64,000 nucleotides of DNA. Source: Solenopsis invicta (lineage: Eukaryota > Arthropoda > Insecta > Hymenoptera > Formicidae). The stretch spans positions 13,026,501 through 13,090,500 of the forward strand of contig NC_052665.1 of NCBI RefSeq assembly GCF_016802725.1. The letters are read 5' to 3'. The position numbers and the translations under genes are program-made. Positions 47,628 through 61,260 of the stretch are shown one piece after another. The notes under the pieces were generated by a model. That model saw only the letters and a program-made list of their open reading frames with translations, made no database searches and had not been told where the DNA came from. Every line of letters begins with the position of its first letter. Position 1 is the stretch's first letter.

Positions 47628-50364
47628 GTGAGTCATGAGCTCATTTATACACGATCGGCTACATAATAAGCACTTTCGTGCCAATCGACGAAATATTAAG
47701 CAACGTGGTGGCCGCACTTCGCATTTCATTTCTTTTGTGTCTATCACACGTCAAATATTCCTCAACTATTTTTACCATGTTTCACAACATTTGCTTAAAC
47801 GAAAGCGTACAAGCACTTCAGCTCCGAGAGAATTATATGCAGAGATGCAACGTTAGCCGCAGGCAAATATTGCACGCGAGTAAAGAGGGACTAATTGTAA
47901 TTTCATTATATTTGTTTGGCTTATTTTACTGATAAAATAAAGAAAATCTCATTTTTTAATTGCATACTTATAGGTACATACATGTTAGAAAAAAATTATA
48001 AACATATCTTTTAACATAAAAAAAACTGTATTTTAACTTAAAAAATATCTTTATACTCTTTGTACCTTCGCTTTTATCATTTTTATTTTTTCCTACGTTT
48101 ACTTTTTTCAATTATAAATTCTCAATTAATTTTTTACAATTGTAAAAATTACACGGCAATATGGCAGGTATACTTTTTCTTCAGATGCATAATGCATTTT
48201 GAAAAGATTCCGTAAGAATTGAAATGAAATGAAGAGAAGAAGAATTGTCCGTTTTTTTATTTCAATTTTCATTTGCATTTTTGTCAGTTCACTTTTTTTC
48301 ATTGATTTTGTTACGATGTCGACCGGAAGACGATTCCAAAATCAGAGTGTACGAGAAATCGCGGGGTATTTAGGCCATCGCGCTGTGGAGAAAGGTTTTC
48401 CATGTTGTCGAATCAGCAATGATGCAACAACTTGTCGCGACGATGTGCGTTAGTCACGTCACGTCACGTCCCGAAAATGTGATGATTGTGACACGGCGAC
48501 CGCGCGAAATCGGACATCAGAAATGTCGAGTGCGCCAAATTCTTATCAGAAATTGTCGGCGCATTGACGGGCGTGCTAAACATTGAAAAAAAAGCGTGTC
48601 TTTAACCTTTTTCTTTAATCATGTTTATTATTCGTGTTCTTTTAAACTGTCTTACATTTTATCTAATTATTCGCATAAAAAATATACTCGAGTTCTGATA
48701 ATACTCATTATACATCGTAATTATTTGTAAGAACCGTATTATCAGCGTGGCGTATTTATAACTCGCGTTTTTTATATATAGTAGCGATAAGTGAGAACTA
48801 CTAACTGACGCGACGTTTCTGTTGCTTGTGACACACGTGTTTCCAACATGCTTATAAAGTATAGCGCGGTCCCATCGTGCGCTAAATGTCATTTTTGTGC
48901 CAAGGGTACAAGTGACAATGGCCAATGGACAATTAGTTGTGTTACAATTACCGCCATATAAACTTATTGCAATTTAACTTACATTATTAAAAGAAAAGAA
49001 AATTGTTTATATCTTCATATATTTTTTTTAACAAAGAAGTTCGGAGACGTCTCGGTGCGTTTTACTATAATATATTGCAAGGCGACAAGGCGACTGACTG
49101 TCGATCAAGTGGATGCTTAGTTATATTTTTATCAGACATTTAATTGAAATTATTTCACTAAAGTTTGTTTATCATTACCAAATTCTTTTTTCAACTGACT
49201 GTGCGATTTTACGTAAGTTTATACGGTCAAAATCCGTTCAATAAATTTCTCCTCTTTCTATCGTGTTGTAATCGCCAAGCTGTTACCAAACCAAGAGACA
49301 TCCTAGTCAGGAAGTAGCTCGGAAGCGTGACTGGGTGTCTTTTCGAGATGTTGCGATGATTATACGGATCTAAATTAGAAAGGAACGTCTGCTCGTCTAT
49401 TTCTTTATCTCTTCCTTTTTCTATGTCGACATATAATCCACGACAGTTGGGAGAAAGCAATGGTAACGGAATTCGTCTGGGGAGCGATTTACATTATTAT
49501 TCCGCCCAACAACTTGTAAATCATTCTCTTTCTCTCTCTACAAGCTTTATCTTTATTTCAAGAAGAATAATTCGAAAGGATTAATGATTCATTTTAATTG
49601 CATGTAAATTTTTGATTTCCAAATTCATGTCGGCGAATGGCTGTGACGTAGAAAAAAAATTCTTCCTTTCACCAAGATGTAATCGCATTATCGAAGAAAT
49701 ATGCATCTCTTCGCGCTCTCTTTTACTCGCCTGTGCAACATCTGATGAATCCGCGAATTGCGTAAATATGTCTTTCCTTCTCATTTATCACGCATAGAGA
49801 TTATAAAAGATGAATCGCGTTGCTAGTTAAGCGTGCCTAATTCATTTTGCATCGGCAAATTATATAAAGTAACGTGGATCCGCGTTGGATTGTCAACATC
49901 GCGAATTCGTTCGACAGTCGAACATGTTCTTACGTCGATGTTAAATTTTTTTTCTTACGTGACGAAAGAGAGTGAAACCGTGTGCATGCACGAAACGAAA
50001 CGTGCGCGCATTTTACGACGCCAGAGCGTCGGATTTCTTCCGTCATCGTCGGGCGATTCATCCGCGGAAATGTCCCTCTCGTTTCTCGGTCACGGCTGTG
50101 AATCAGGGCCCCGTACACGATTACACTTGCTCGATGACAATGAGAAGAAATTTCGCTGCCTCGTCAGAAACGCAGAAATCTACTTTTCAGGCCAATTTAA
50201 ATGTGTAACTTTGATTTCTTTTTTCTTTATAACGTGTACAGTCATTACGACACACATATTTGTACTCGGTTGTTAAATACTTAATAATACAATAAATAAA
50301 AATTTAATAAATTTTAATTGCACATACACATTTATACGCACTCGATTATTTAGTTGTATCTTAT

Positions 50365-50440
50365 AAATTAATACTTGAATTGAAGAAATTTAATCAAGTT
50401 GAAAATTTTAATCAAGTTAACAATTTTTTCCTCAGCGCAT
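50365..50440. repeat. Right-end fragment of a CACT-type MITE
   Basis: TTGAATTGAAGAAATTTAATCAAGTTGAAAATTTTAATCAAGTTAA followed by TTTTTTCCTCAGCGCA matches the right third of the elements at 14.3 and 53.2 kb. The left end is absent or unrecognisable. Confidence 0.6.
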
Positions 50441-52086
50441 AATTATGAATGTATTCTATCGTTTGAGGATGTGCTTCTTGGCGTCAGTGTTATAGGAGCT
50501 GAGGTAGCCTTCGTGAACCGTTTTGCCTCAGGTTACTCTGTCTTTCTTGCTCTTTCTGCCGTGAGTTGCACGTGGCGAACGAGATAATTCGAGTCACGCG
50601 CTTCTCCTCGTCGCTTTCTGGAATCGTCGGTCGTCGAGCGCATGCCGCTTCGCACGGCGATGAGTTTCGAAAGGCGGTTGCTGCCTGGTATCGCCTCATT
50701 GCGTCATAAACTGATATAGCGTTCGTGTGATGTCCAGAAAAAACGTGAAAGAACATATCTATTTCTTAACGATGGACAGATAACACGTACTCTAAAATGC
50801 CCCACCGGAATCACACGGTTGACAAAAAGAAACGATTTAAAGAACTAGGTTTAGGTGTCGAGAAACAAATCAATCTTGGTATTTTTTTTTAAAGAACTTT
50901 TCTGCGCATTTTATTATATTAAAAATTAAAAATTTATATTACTATAAATACTAAAACTTTATGTTATTGACTATCAGCATTAAAAATATATATTGTTAAA
51001 CATTTATATTAAAAATTTATATCTTTAACTGTTAATATTCAAAACTTATTAAGTTTTATATGATTTTTTATAGAAAGATATTAAAAAATATTAAAATTGA
51101 TTTTTAAAAACATTTGTAAAAAAATCCGATTAAATAATGGCTTTATTCTTTCTCGAATCAGAAATAAAAAAAATAACTTTTTTTTTTTTTATAACTATCC
51201 ATGTAAGAATATTTCGAAATTTATTTTCGGAATCGTTGAAATAATAAAATGACTTTCAAATTTATTAAGGACTTGAAATAGACAATCGTTATCTTGTTGA
51301 TAAGCACTAAATTCTACGTGATCAGATAAAGTACTTATCTAAAAATATGCATAGTAAATTTGAAACAAATCAATGGAAAAGTTATCAAGGCTATTGCTTT
51401 AAAAATATATTGTTTTGAGGAAAAAATTTTTCTTATATAATTGCAATCTGTAATAGAAAAATGGTTATCTATATAAACTTTTAGAAAATGCAAGAGGAAA
51501 TTTTCAAACTTTTATAGTAACTTCAAAATAAAATACAATTTAGAAATATATTTAAAAATCTTTATATGACTATATGACAAATTTTCTAATAACAAAATTT
51601 TTTAACATAGATAGTATTTGTATATTTAATTCAACAAGTGATCATTGTCGAGTCATCGTTAAAATGATCGAATAAAATTATCCCTTTTGTTATGATTTTC
51701 CTAGCATTTAATTTATTCCTGAACCTTTAATATAATTATGATGAAGATGAATAATTAGAAAGTTGTCTTTGAAGCATACTCTTTACGTAAAGCTGCATAT
51801 TTCTTATTTTGACGTAACGCGGAGAATATTTTAAGTTTAGCAAAAAGGGGACGCTTTCGCGCGTAAGTCTGAGTGAGTTTTCCGCTTCCCTTGGTTCTGA
51901 TTCGTTTGAAACGCCCGAGGCGTTTACGCGCGCGTCCTCTCCGCCTTCGCTTATTTTCATAAAATATCCAAGCCGGCATCACGTGGCGACGGCGCTCCTG
52001 GTAACGAATGACGTGACCGGAAAACTAGTCGTGAAAAAGTGATCGGAGCCGTGATCGTCGCACGCGACCCAAATAATGCTTTCTGC

Positions 52087-52097
52087 GACGTCACGTG
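52087..52097 (+). promoter_or_regulatory. Composite CRE-half/E-box site
   Basis: GACGTCACGTG fuses a near-CRE (GACGTCA) with a CACGTG E-box inside a CpG-rich patch (51850-52210). Motif identity is seen; function is inferred. Confidence 0.3.
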
Positions 52098-53215
52098 CGA
52101 GGAATAGCCTGGGCGCATCTCGTTTAATGAGCGCGGCGTGTGCCTCGATTTCCGAGATCCTATTTTCAGAAACTGCGGAAATTGCGAGTGGAGCACGACG
52201 AACATTTTGCAAAAAGTAATGAGTACAGTAAACTACGCAATAAAAAAATCAACATGAAAATACTGTACGGCAAATCCACTTTAATTTTGTTTTGGTGCTA
52301 AAGATAAGAACATATAAAGATAAGAAGACCAACATATAAAGATAAAAATACCATTCTTAAAAACGGTAGCGATTGGGACAATAAAAAAAAATGACTTTTT
52401 CGAAAAATGTGAGTTAATATTTTTTTCTCGAATGTGTGAACACTCCTATCGTATTTTCCTCAATTTTGTTGCTGTCAGCCATTCTAATTCCCAGACGTCC
52501 GACCTCAGGGTTTGAGGATATACGCTTGTGCAAATAAATAGAAATGTGTCGCTCCTAATTGCAAATATATATTTTTTTTATAGCAGTTAGTGTCGCAGCG
52601 CGAAAACGTTGAAAACGAGAAGTCGTTGATCCAAATGGCAAACGTGCCAAAATTAGAATACGTTTGTCGTAACAGAGAGTTAGGTCTTCCAAGTTAAATT
52701 TGTCGCGGGCCGTATTTAATCCCGGTCTATATCGAGAGATTCGTTGGCGCAGATAGTCTCGCGCGGACGATACATCGCAACGTATTTACATCTTCGGAGT
52801 GCCAATTAAAAGCGAAACACACGACGTGGCTTCTTCTTTTATATTAAATTTACATCGAATTAAAAATAACGACGTGTGCTTCTCGTCAGGTTGGCGATAA
52901 GTATTTTTGCATGTTTTGCCTCACTCGATTTCTAATCTCGTGTAATTACACGTGATAAGTAACATAGTAACGTAACATAGCAACGTACTAGATAACATCT
53001 ATGCGTCGCGTGAAGTAAAGTAGCTCAACGACGTAATAGGACGAGAGTATACGCGTGTACGGAAAGATTTTATGCTAAAAAATTTAGTTTTAAAAATAAT
53101 TTTCTTTTCAATAATTGAGACAACAGCGTAACAAGTGTAACGTAATTAAAATTGAGAGAAGAATGAACGGACTAATGAACGGAGCGTGTTCTATAATATT
53201 TCTCATATGGTTTTG

Positions 53216-53434
53216 TACATTGAGAAAAAAGTTATTAACTTGACCAAATTTTTTAACTCAATTAAATTTTTTTTAGCTCAAGTATTTATGTATTTGTGTG
53301 CATGTGACTTAAATACATAAAATATTTGAATTTTAGTTTAAACATTTATATATTTAACTTAAATTTATAAATACGTAAATTGAAGAAATTAAATCAAGTT
53401 GAAAAATTTAGTTAATACTTTTTTTCTTAGTGTA
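53216..53434. mobile_element. MITE, CACT-type ends, copy 3
   Basis: A 219-bp element starts TACATTGAGAAAAAAGTTAT and ends ACTTTTTTTCTTAGTGTA, with TA at both ends. The inner AACTCAATTAAATTTTTTTT pairs with inverted GAAGAAATTAAATCAAGTTG, and AAGTATTTATGTATTTGTGT pairs with inverted TAAATTTATAAATACG. It is the longest of the three complete copies. Confidence 0.75.
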
Positions 53435-55410
53435 TATATTTCCTAAATCTTCGACCCATTGTTATTTTTGTCTTGAAATTCTTAAATTGAATCAGAATAA
53501 TAATATTACAATATTAAATTGATAATTGATTTAATAATGCTGATGCTAATAAGAATGTACAGTGACCGATAAAAAAATATGATCGTTAATCTCTCGAGTT
53601 TAATAGTTTTTTTGTTTAGACCATTCAAATAATTATATAAAACGCGGAAGGTGGTTGCTAAAATGTGAAAACTTTTTTGCCACACTGCTTATTCTTCAAT
53701 AAAAAACGATGGTGCAATAAAAAATTGTTTTCAGATCGGTTATTCAGCTAAAGTTTTTAGATAATAGAAGCGACGCGTTCAGCGGAAGTATTTGAAGTAG
53801 CCGTATCTGACGACGAGCGGAAAAATACTTCGTGATAAGCAAACAGGTGTGACGTAGCCGATGGCTCCGCAATCGCGGACAGAAATCGCGCTTTTAAAGC
53901 GATAAACTAGATTCGTTCGACATACACTTAAAATTCAGCGATATGTAAATTCTTCGCGCGATATTCCGGTTGGATATCGTCGCGGCAGGCCACTTCTGAT
54001 TTCGCCTAATTATTCGTAATAAGTTCTCGAAAGGCTGAGTTTCACGTGCCATTGGACACCGAGCGAGCGGAATTACCGCGTGACTCAACGCGTGCCGCGA
54101 TACGCATTTATCGCGCTCCGTTTTTTTTCTGTTTTTATCTCTCTCTCTCTCTCTTTCTCTCTCCGTACTCGTGCACGTGTTACGTGCTGTTTGACTTTCG
54201 CCTGCGGGAACTCACGTCTGACCAATCAGCTGTTTTTACTTAACAGAATTAATGCAACTATCACCGTTTATGTCAGCCACTGAAAGCCAGATGTAATTAT
54301 ATGATACAATTATAGGTTTTTCTTTTCATGAGAAATTATCGTTATTAAAAAAATATATATATGGTATGTAACATAGAATTTTAATGTAAAAGTAATTAAA
54401 ATTATATAAATGTGTAAAATATTTCTTGACTTGAGAATCGATTTTATATTAGTTTCAGGAAAAGTATGATATTAACATAAATAAATCTTGGCTCGGATTG
54501 ATCAGATTCCGCTTATTGCTATCTAGTTTTTCCTTGTTGGTGACTTTATTTAATCACTGATCCACTGAACTCTGTGCCAATCAGTCATGATAATTTTTAC
54601 AGATTTCACTTATTTATGTAGACGAAACAAACATGATGAAACATACAATTGTATCTATCTAAAATAAACGTGTTTTTTAATTCATTAATTTGATGGACAA
54701 GTCCTAGAATTCGAACGAATGTTCGCCGTGATTGAAAGCGGCTTTAGATAAATGGAATTGTCGCTCCGTATTCATTAGCTTCAATCAACGTTTCATTAAC
54801 TTGACGAATATAAATGAATAAAATTAAAATAGGAAATAATTAGCTCATTTAGATAAATTATAAAATTTCCATTTTAGGATTATATGCACACAATACGAGC
54901 GTAAGGTGCAGGTCAACTTAATCGACAATTAATTCAACTGCATAAATGCATAATTGTTTTTGAACTGTATAATTCTTCGTTTTTATAATATTTAATCTTT
55001 CTCCTCGTGTGTCAGACAGCAACAGAAACAAGAAGTCAACGAGTCTATTTATATTAATAAAATATTGTAAATTTTTCTGAACGAGTTATAAACTAATCTG
55101 GCAATGAGTTTGATCGAAATTAAATTGTGAAATGTGTTAGTCAAATTGTATGCTTCGCATTTTTTGAATTTTGTTTTTTTATCAATTGTCCTTGGTGGAA
55201 AAAATTTTACAAAATTCTACACAAATTTAAGAAATGCTACAAAAATCTACGTGAAAATGATAGAATTGAAATACTTTACTAAATTTTTCTATTTTTGTTG
55301 TGCTAGTCCTATAAATTTCTCGGGGTAAAATTATTACGTCAAACTACGACGAATTACAACATTTTTTACATTTTTAAGTAGTTTGGTGAAAAAAATTTCT
55401 ATGAATAATT

Positions 55411-55814
55411 CGAGGGGGAATTCACAACCCAAAATTTTGTACACCAATGCCGATTTTTGGCATTGCTGTAAAACACTGCCGACATTTTTGTACACTGCCG
55501 ACAATGCTTATTGTTAGTCAATGCCTACAATGCTGTCAATCCTATATTAAAATTAAGGCAATGCCATGCAATTATGAACACTACCGCGTGCCCATTATCA
55601 TACGCCAATGCCTGCACAAGAATTCTAAAGCTTTCCCGAAGTATTCAAAAATTTTTGTGCTCAACCCCATGATCGAAAAACCGACTCTGAAGTGAGCTCA
55701 CCACTCCCCAACCACTGACGACAATGCCGTCAATATTATAGGTCACTGCTTACTTTTTTCGGCAGTCCACTGCCGAAATTTTGTACACCAATGCCGGCTG
55801 TGAATTTCCCCTCG
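55411..55814. mobile_element. hAT-like MITE with 8-bp target-site duplication
   Basis: A 404-bp element is flanked on both sides by GAATAATT (55403-55410 and 55815-55822). Its ends are inverted: CGAGGGGGAATTCACAACC on the left and, reversed, CGAGGGGAAATTCACAGCC on the right. An 8-bp duplication with short TIRs is typical of hAT-superfamily elements. The interior is made of short variant repeats of ACACCAATGCCG, CACTGCCGACA and CAATGCCTACAATGC, with AAATTTTGTACACCAATGCC present near both ends in direct orientation. An 82-codon open frame within it is not a transposase. Confidence 0.85.
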
Positions 55815-55954
55815 GAATAATTACAAAATTTATTTACAAATCGAAATTATTAATTTTTTTCTAGAAATATTTATTTTTTCTTAGATATATGTATTTAGGT
55901 GCTAAAATTAATAAAAATATTTCAATTCTAGAATTTTTTTGCTAGTGGTGCTAC

Positions 55955-56006
55955 GCCCGCGCGCGTGCACGCACACACACACACGCACACACGCGCGCGC
56001 GCGCGT
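55955..56006. repeat. (CA)n/(CG)n alternating purine-pyrimidine tract
   Basis: Uninterrupted mixed CG, CA and TG dinucleotides over about 50 bp. Such tracts are length-variable and can adopt Z-form DNA. Confidence 0.85.
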
Positions 56007-59000
56007 TAATTTATCATAAGTCTTAACACGGTGATTTAAAGCATATTTTGAATAAAAAATTTAAAGCACATTTTAAAAATAAAAAAATTTTCTGCTACTT
56101 CTTAAAATCACTTTTGTGAATGTTTAGTCTTGTGATTGCATTTTTTTGTTGTGTGCGTGTGAAGAGAATTTCAATGGACAATTATCGGGATGATCTGACG
56201 ATTCGAGGGTCACGATGATCTACGTCACGTGTGTGGCTCGTTGAAGTCGGGTGACGATGCGGCTTATCAAGCTTTTGACGTTAGAGTCCGCCGCGATTAT
56301 TATGAAATTTCCGCGAATCGGATAGCCCGGCGTCGCTGAATATCGCACAATGGACTTCGCGCGATGACCATTAATGGCGTCGATAACGGAGCTTTCTCGA
56401 TAGCCGATCGGGGGTTACAATCGTACTATGAACCGACGCGATAATAGTTAAATATGTATGCGTAAACAAGTGCCATAGCGTATATTGCACGCCGTATGTA
56501 TGTCGGATCAGCGTGCAACGTACCAAAATTCGAAGAGACGATCAACATAATTCTGAAGCATATTCTCTGTCTATTTCAAGTTGATTTAATTAAGAAGATT
56601 CAAAGAAGAGTACTAATTTAATCAAATAAAGTCCGGGTTTGTTCTTTAAAAAAACTCCAGTGGGTTTTTTATTTTATTGGGTTTTTTCGAGTTTTACGCG
56701 CTTTTTTACTTATATCTAATGATTTTATATCTGATGATTATCAAAATTCATTGTTCAATTGATAATTCTATTATAAATTGATTTTAATTTAATTTATATA
56801 ATTAAATTTATTAAATTTTTTTCTATATAAGAAGAAATCGTTTCTAGGTTTCATAATAAATTTACACCATAATTAAATACCTCATATTTTAGTCATTCCG
56901 TATATGAAATTCACTTTTGCAATAGATTCAGCTGTACTTAAGTATAATAAACTTGAACACCTTGGTCGACTAATTATAGATTATAAGCGAATCGGTCTGC
57001 CATTAATTGAATTAATTAATTATAATTAACTGTGAAGTATTGCCAGCTCGGAGTTTTGCCAGCGGAAATGTTTTCTTGCAAACGGTGGAATGTAGCGGGA
57101 GAAGCCTATTCGTCTCTTACGTTGTTTAAAACTTCGTGAAAACATCACGTGAACATCGCGGTCCCAATAATAGCCGTCTCGCGTATTCATATAACTCTTG
57201 TTAAATGTCATATAAAGCGATTTGCACAGCGCTGACCGATCGCGTTTAAATAACAAAAACAATTTTTATTGTAAATTGGAATACGGCACTTATTATATTA
57301 TTTCTCTCCTCTGTATATTTTTTAAATAAAAATTTACGGATAAAGATTAAAAATATACAACAAAAACTGATTAACAAGATAAAAGGATAAAAAAAGAAAG
57401 ATTTTCAACTTACAGATAATATATAGCCTTCGATGAATCGTGTTATCAATTTTTAATTCACAATTTAATATGTGGTGATAAATTGATACTGGTTTTGCTC
57501 AAGCTGATGAAGATTAAATTAAATTGAAACGTTCTTGTGTAATATCATATTTAGGAGAATAAATTACTATTATGAAAATTATATCATCTAGAAATGCTTG
57601 TATTATCCGCGTTCTTTCTTCTATATTTTTTATGTATTTTTAATTGTATATCGTTTTCCAAAATTTTTCTGATTTAGAATTTTTCTGCGTTCAGAAACAT
57701 ATTACAGGTATCATTTTATCTTTAACATTAAACAGCAAGGATTAAATGATATCTCTAAACGCAATTCTGTAGAGTGATAATCGATCTATCGAAGAAATAT
57801 TTCAATACGAAAATCTCGCTTAAGTAGTCATATTGATAACATGCTATGTTGAATAATTGTGTATGACACGAAATGTGTGTAACTAAATACAAAGTTAAGT
57901 AACAAAAAATTCTTGACTGTACGTACATTCGTATGATGATACGCTCAAGTTTAACAACAACAAAGAAATGTGTGCAATTAAATATTAAAATGTACGTCGA
58001 AAAAATTTCGAAACGTTGAAAAGTAAAAATGCCTTATAATAATTGTCGGCTTTTGTGTATTAGCGCCATTACATAACGACACTACATAACTACTAAACAA
58101 ATGATTCCCTTGAAACAGTTATTAGAATTCATCACCTAATAACGGAGATAATGGGAGTAGCCATAATGCTTACAGTGTACCGTGATACCAGTGACTCGAA
58201 TTTAAGACATATATGTACGTGTTATTATTGTTAAAATTATTACATAATAATATATAATAATATATAATAATAATAATATTATGATATACATAATATTATT
58301 AAATATCACACTTATCTACACGGGATGCCAATTGGATCATCTCGAGCATCAAGTCGCTTCAGAGGGTTGGACATCCTCAGGGGGAGCTTGTCCTAAGTAA
58401 CAAGCTGACAAAATGAGATCTTTGATGATGTTTTGGCGCCAAAATGCCGACAAATAATGTCAATTTGCTACTTGGGGCCGACTTCTCCGAGGATTAGACA
58501 CTCGCCGTGAAAAGTCCGACGAATATTCTCCTCTCCCTTGTCTATATTTATATTCAGCTCGAACACGCGACGCCACGACAAAAATAAGGTGTACTCGAGT
58601 GCGTCACTGTTTTGTGAAAACAGGACGTGTTTACCCCGCCGACGCGTGTGCCGTTTCGTCCGCGATTAGCGTGGCCGTAAGTTCCTTTCTCACTAATATC
58701 CCCTACGTGATCTCTCGCATGAGCGTTGTTCCACTCAGCCGAAGAGCGACGTCAGCCGAACGTGCAGAGGCTCAAGTCCGATGAGCCATCGTTCTTTTCG
58801 CCTGTTCGTTAAGTTACGCCATGCGAGAGGAAGGTTTCGACCGCGATAAACAAGTGATATTAACGTCATGAGTCATTCGTTATCATCAGTTAATCGATCG
58901 GTCGAAATTGAAAGATATTAGCGGGTAAATGTCTAATAAAGAATTTGAGCGTCAACTAGATCGTTAATCAGAAATAATTATATGCAATTATTATATTATT

Positions 59001-60759
59001 AGTAACATCCGCGATAATTTTTAAGCGGTGAGAAAATTCGATGTCGCTTAAATTATTGAAACGCTAATTAAATTACGGTATATATTTTTTAATATTAAAG
59101 AGAAATATAAAAAATAATAATTTAAATCTACAAAAAATACATATCAATTTACAAAAAAAAAAAAAAAAATATTTTAGAATTATTTTTGTCATTTTTAGAT
59201 ACCAAAATAAAACTTGCGCAATAGGAAATGTTAAAATTGATAAGAATATCACCTTTCTGCACACTTATATACAATTTAAATAAATTTTAATAAAGAAAAA
59301 CGTTATTATATTACGAGGTCACGTGTTGGGTGAGCAAAGTACATCTTACAACGCCGTTCAAGGCTCCAAGAGTTCTCGATCGCCGAGGTTTCGACATTGG
59401 TCTCTACCCGCCGAATGAATCTTAATTTATGGAGGTACCATTTAACACCGGTTGATGTTTGTGGTCTCAAGGTTGCATTCGTCGCACAGGCAAAAATACT
59501 CGACGGTCAAAGAAACGGGAAACGCCATTCGCAATCTGGAGCGCGACACAAATTATACAGGGCGATCGTAAATCCGCGCGCGTTCCTGGTAGTAATTTCG
59601 ATGGGCGGAAGAAGTGCGAAGTTTTTGCAGGTAAATAGCGGATAGAAGTAACAGGAAAGTGCCGGTAATCATCGGCGTCACCGAGCGCGCCGAGGAATTA
59701 CGAAGGTCCGCTCGAGGAGCTCTCCTCACGTTTTTTTTTTTCTGCTAACTTCGCGTGTCGTCGATCTGCAGTTGCTTCGACACGAGATGCCTCGGGTAAT
59801 TTATTTTCGCGTCTAAATATAGACGTCGCGGCAGCGCTATGCGCCGATTTGCATAAGCAGGCCGGATTTTCCTCTCGTCGCGTATAATAATCGCTCATTC
59901 CACACGTGTACATATGCGCGCATGTATGTTCATATTATTTTATTTAATAATGCATAAGTTGTGCTCATTGAATTTTCATCAGTTTATTTCGAAAAAATAA
60001 GAGAGACAGTTTCTAAATACATTCAATTATTCGTATTCCGTATTACAAAATGTATTTAATGTGTAATTATTATAATTCAATCTTCCTAAAACTTTGTAGT
60101 TTTTACGCTTGAAGATTATTTATTTCGTAGATTTTTTATGATACAATTCTATTCGCAAAATACGTTTGGAGATTTTAAGAGTGTCGAGATATTGTTAACA
60201 GTTCTTAACTCGACTTACCAAAGTTAAAAGATATAGTTGAAAGATATAGCGATTTTTTTAAAGATAGAATTTATTAAATCTCAATTAATTTTAGAGACTT
60301 TAAGTTGTAATAACGTCAAATTCTTAGAATATATTAAATTAAATTTCTCTAAATCTTTACAGACAAAATATTCCAATAAGATGGTTTAAATTACTTTAAA
60401 ATTTTATTTTTGTTTTAACGTGATAGATACAGAGAAGTCGTGAAAAAACGCTATCTTTATAGCTCAAATTTATTATACTTTGCTTTTAAAATTTTATTTA
60501 TAACTTTATATGTGTATTTTCATGTATTTTAACATATGCATGAATGTTTGGTTCTCGTTATTCCGAAACGTGAAATTAGAAGTTGAAATCTGGTCCTTTA
60601 GAATTCTAGCAGAAGATTCGTAATTTTATTTTTACCCATAACTTTTTAAGCGGTTTATTTTGATGTATAAAATATTTATTTTCACGTGCGTATATACCTA
60701 TATATTCTGATTTAAATGCTTTTCATATTACACGCAAGATTTTTTTATTAAACACTATC

Positions 60760-61260
60760 CGGAATTTTCTAACGCGAATTACGGATCGGCCGAATCGAGA
60801 TGAACGTCGCGCAGACTCGTCGACATATCGGCGATCGTCGAAACAAAAGTAGTTTTGCGCATGAAGCAGACCGACGACGATAAGAGGCCCCGACCGCGGT
60901 TGTTGTCGCCGAGATGCTGGGATCCGGTGATGCCCGGTTATCGTTTGAAAAACACTGGCTGGACCACCGTGGTCAGCGAGCGTGTGCGCGCGCGCGCTGA
61001 TAAACCCTCGGTCATAATGCGAGCTTTCATGCCGAGAGCGCGCAGAGATCACCGAGTACCGGTTATATCCGGCACGCCGATAACTCGACCCCGTTAAAGC
61101 GGTTCTTGCGCCGCTTTTTTTTTCCTCCGTCGTCATCGTCGTCGTTGTCGTCGTCGGATTTCTTCTGTCGACTTTTTCTCACTGTTTCGAGGCGATCGCC
61201 GATCAATGTGCAAATAACTTCTCGCCGTTCACTCGGCACGCTCAGCATCCTGCTGTATCA
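60760..61260. promoter_or_regulatory. CpG-rich block
   Basis: A CpG-rich patch with a CGTCGTCGTTGTCGTCGTCG triplet tract near 61138 and open frames of 60-137 codons on both strands, none with a domain. A possible enhancer by composition. Confidence 0.2.

Noticed and set aside
55447..55695. 82-codon open frame inside the hAT-like MITE
   Set aside because: It is built from the element's internal short repeats and lacks transposase features.
58616..58676. Possible third exon of the plus-strand gene (AAAACAG ... GTAAGT, open in phase 0)
   Set aside because: There is no polypyrimidine tract before the acceptor, and the peptide is proline/arginine-rich with no support; too weak to call.
59397..59645. 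Open frame ending near a GCAG|GTAAAT donor-like site
   Set aside because: No ATG start, no acceptor upstream and no recognisable product.
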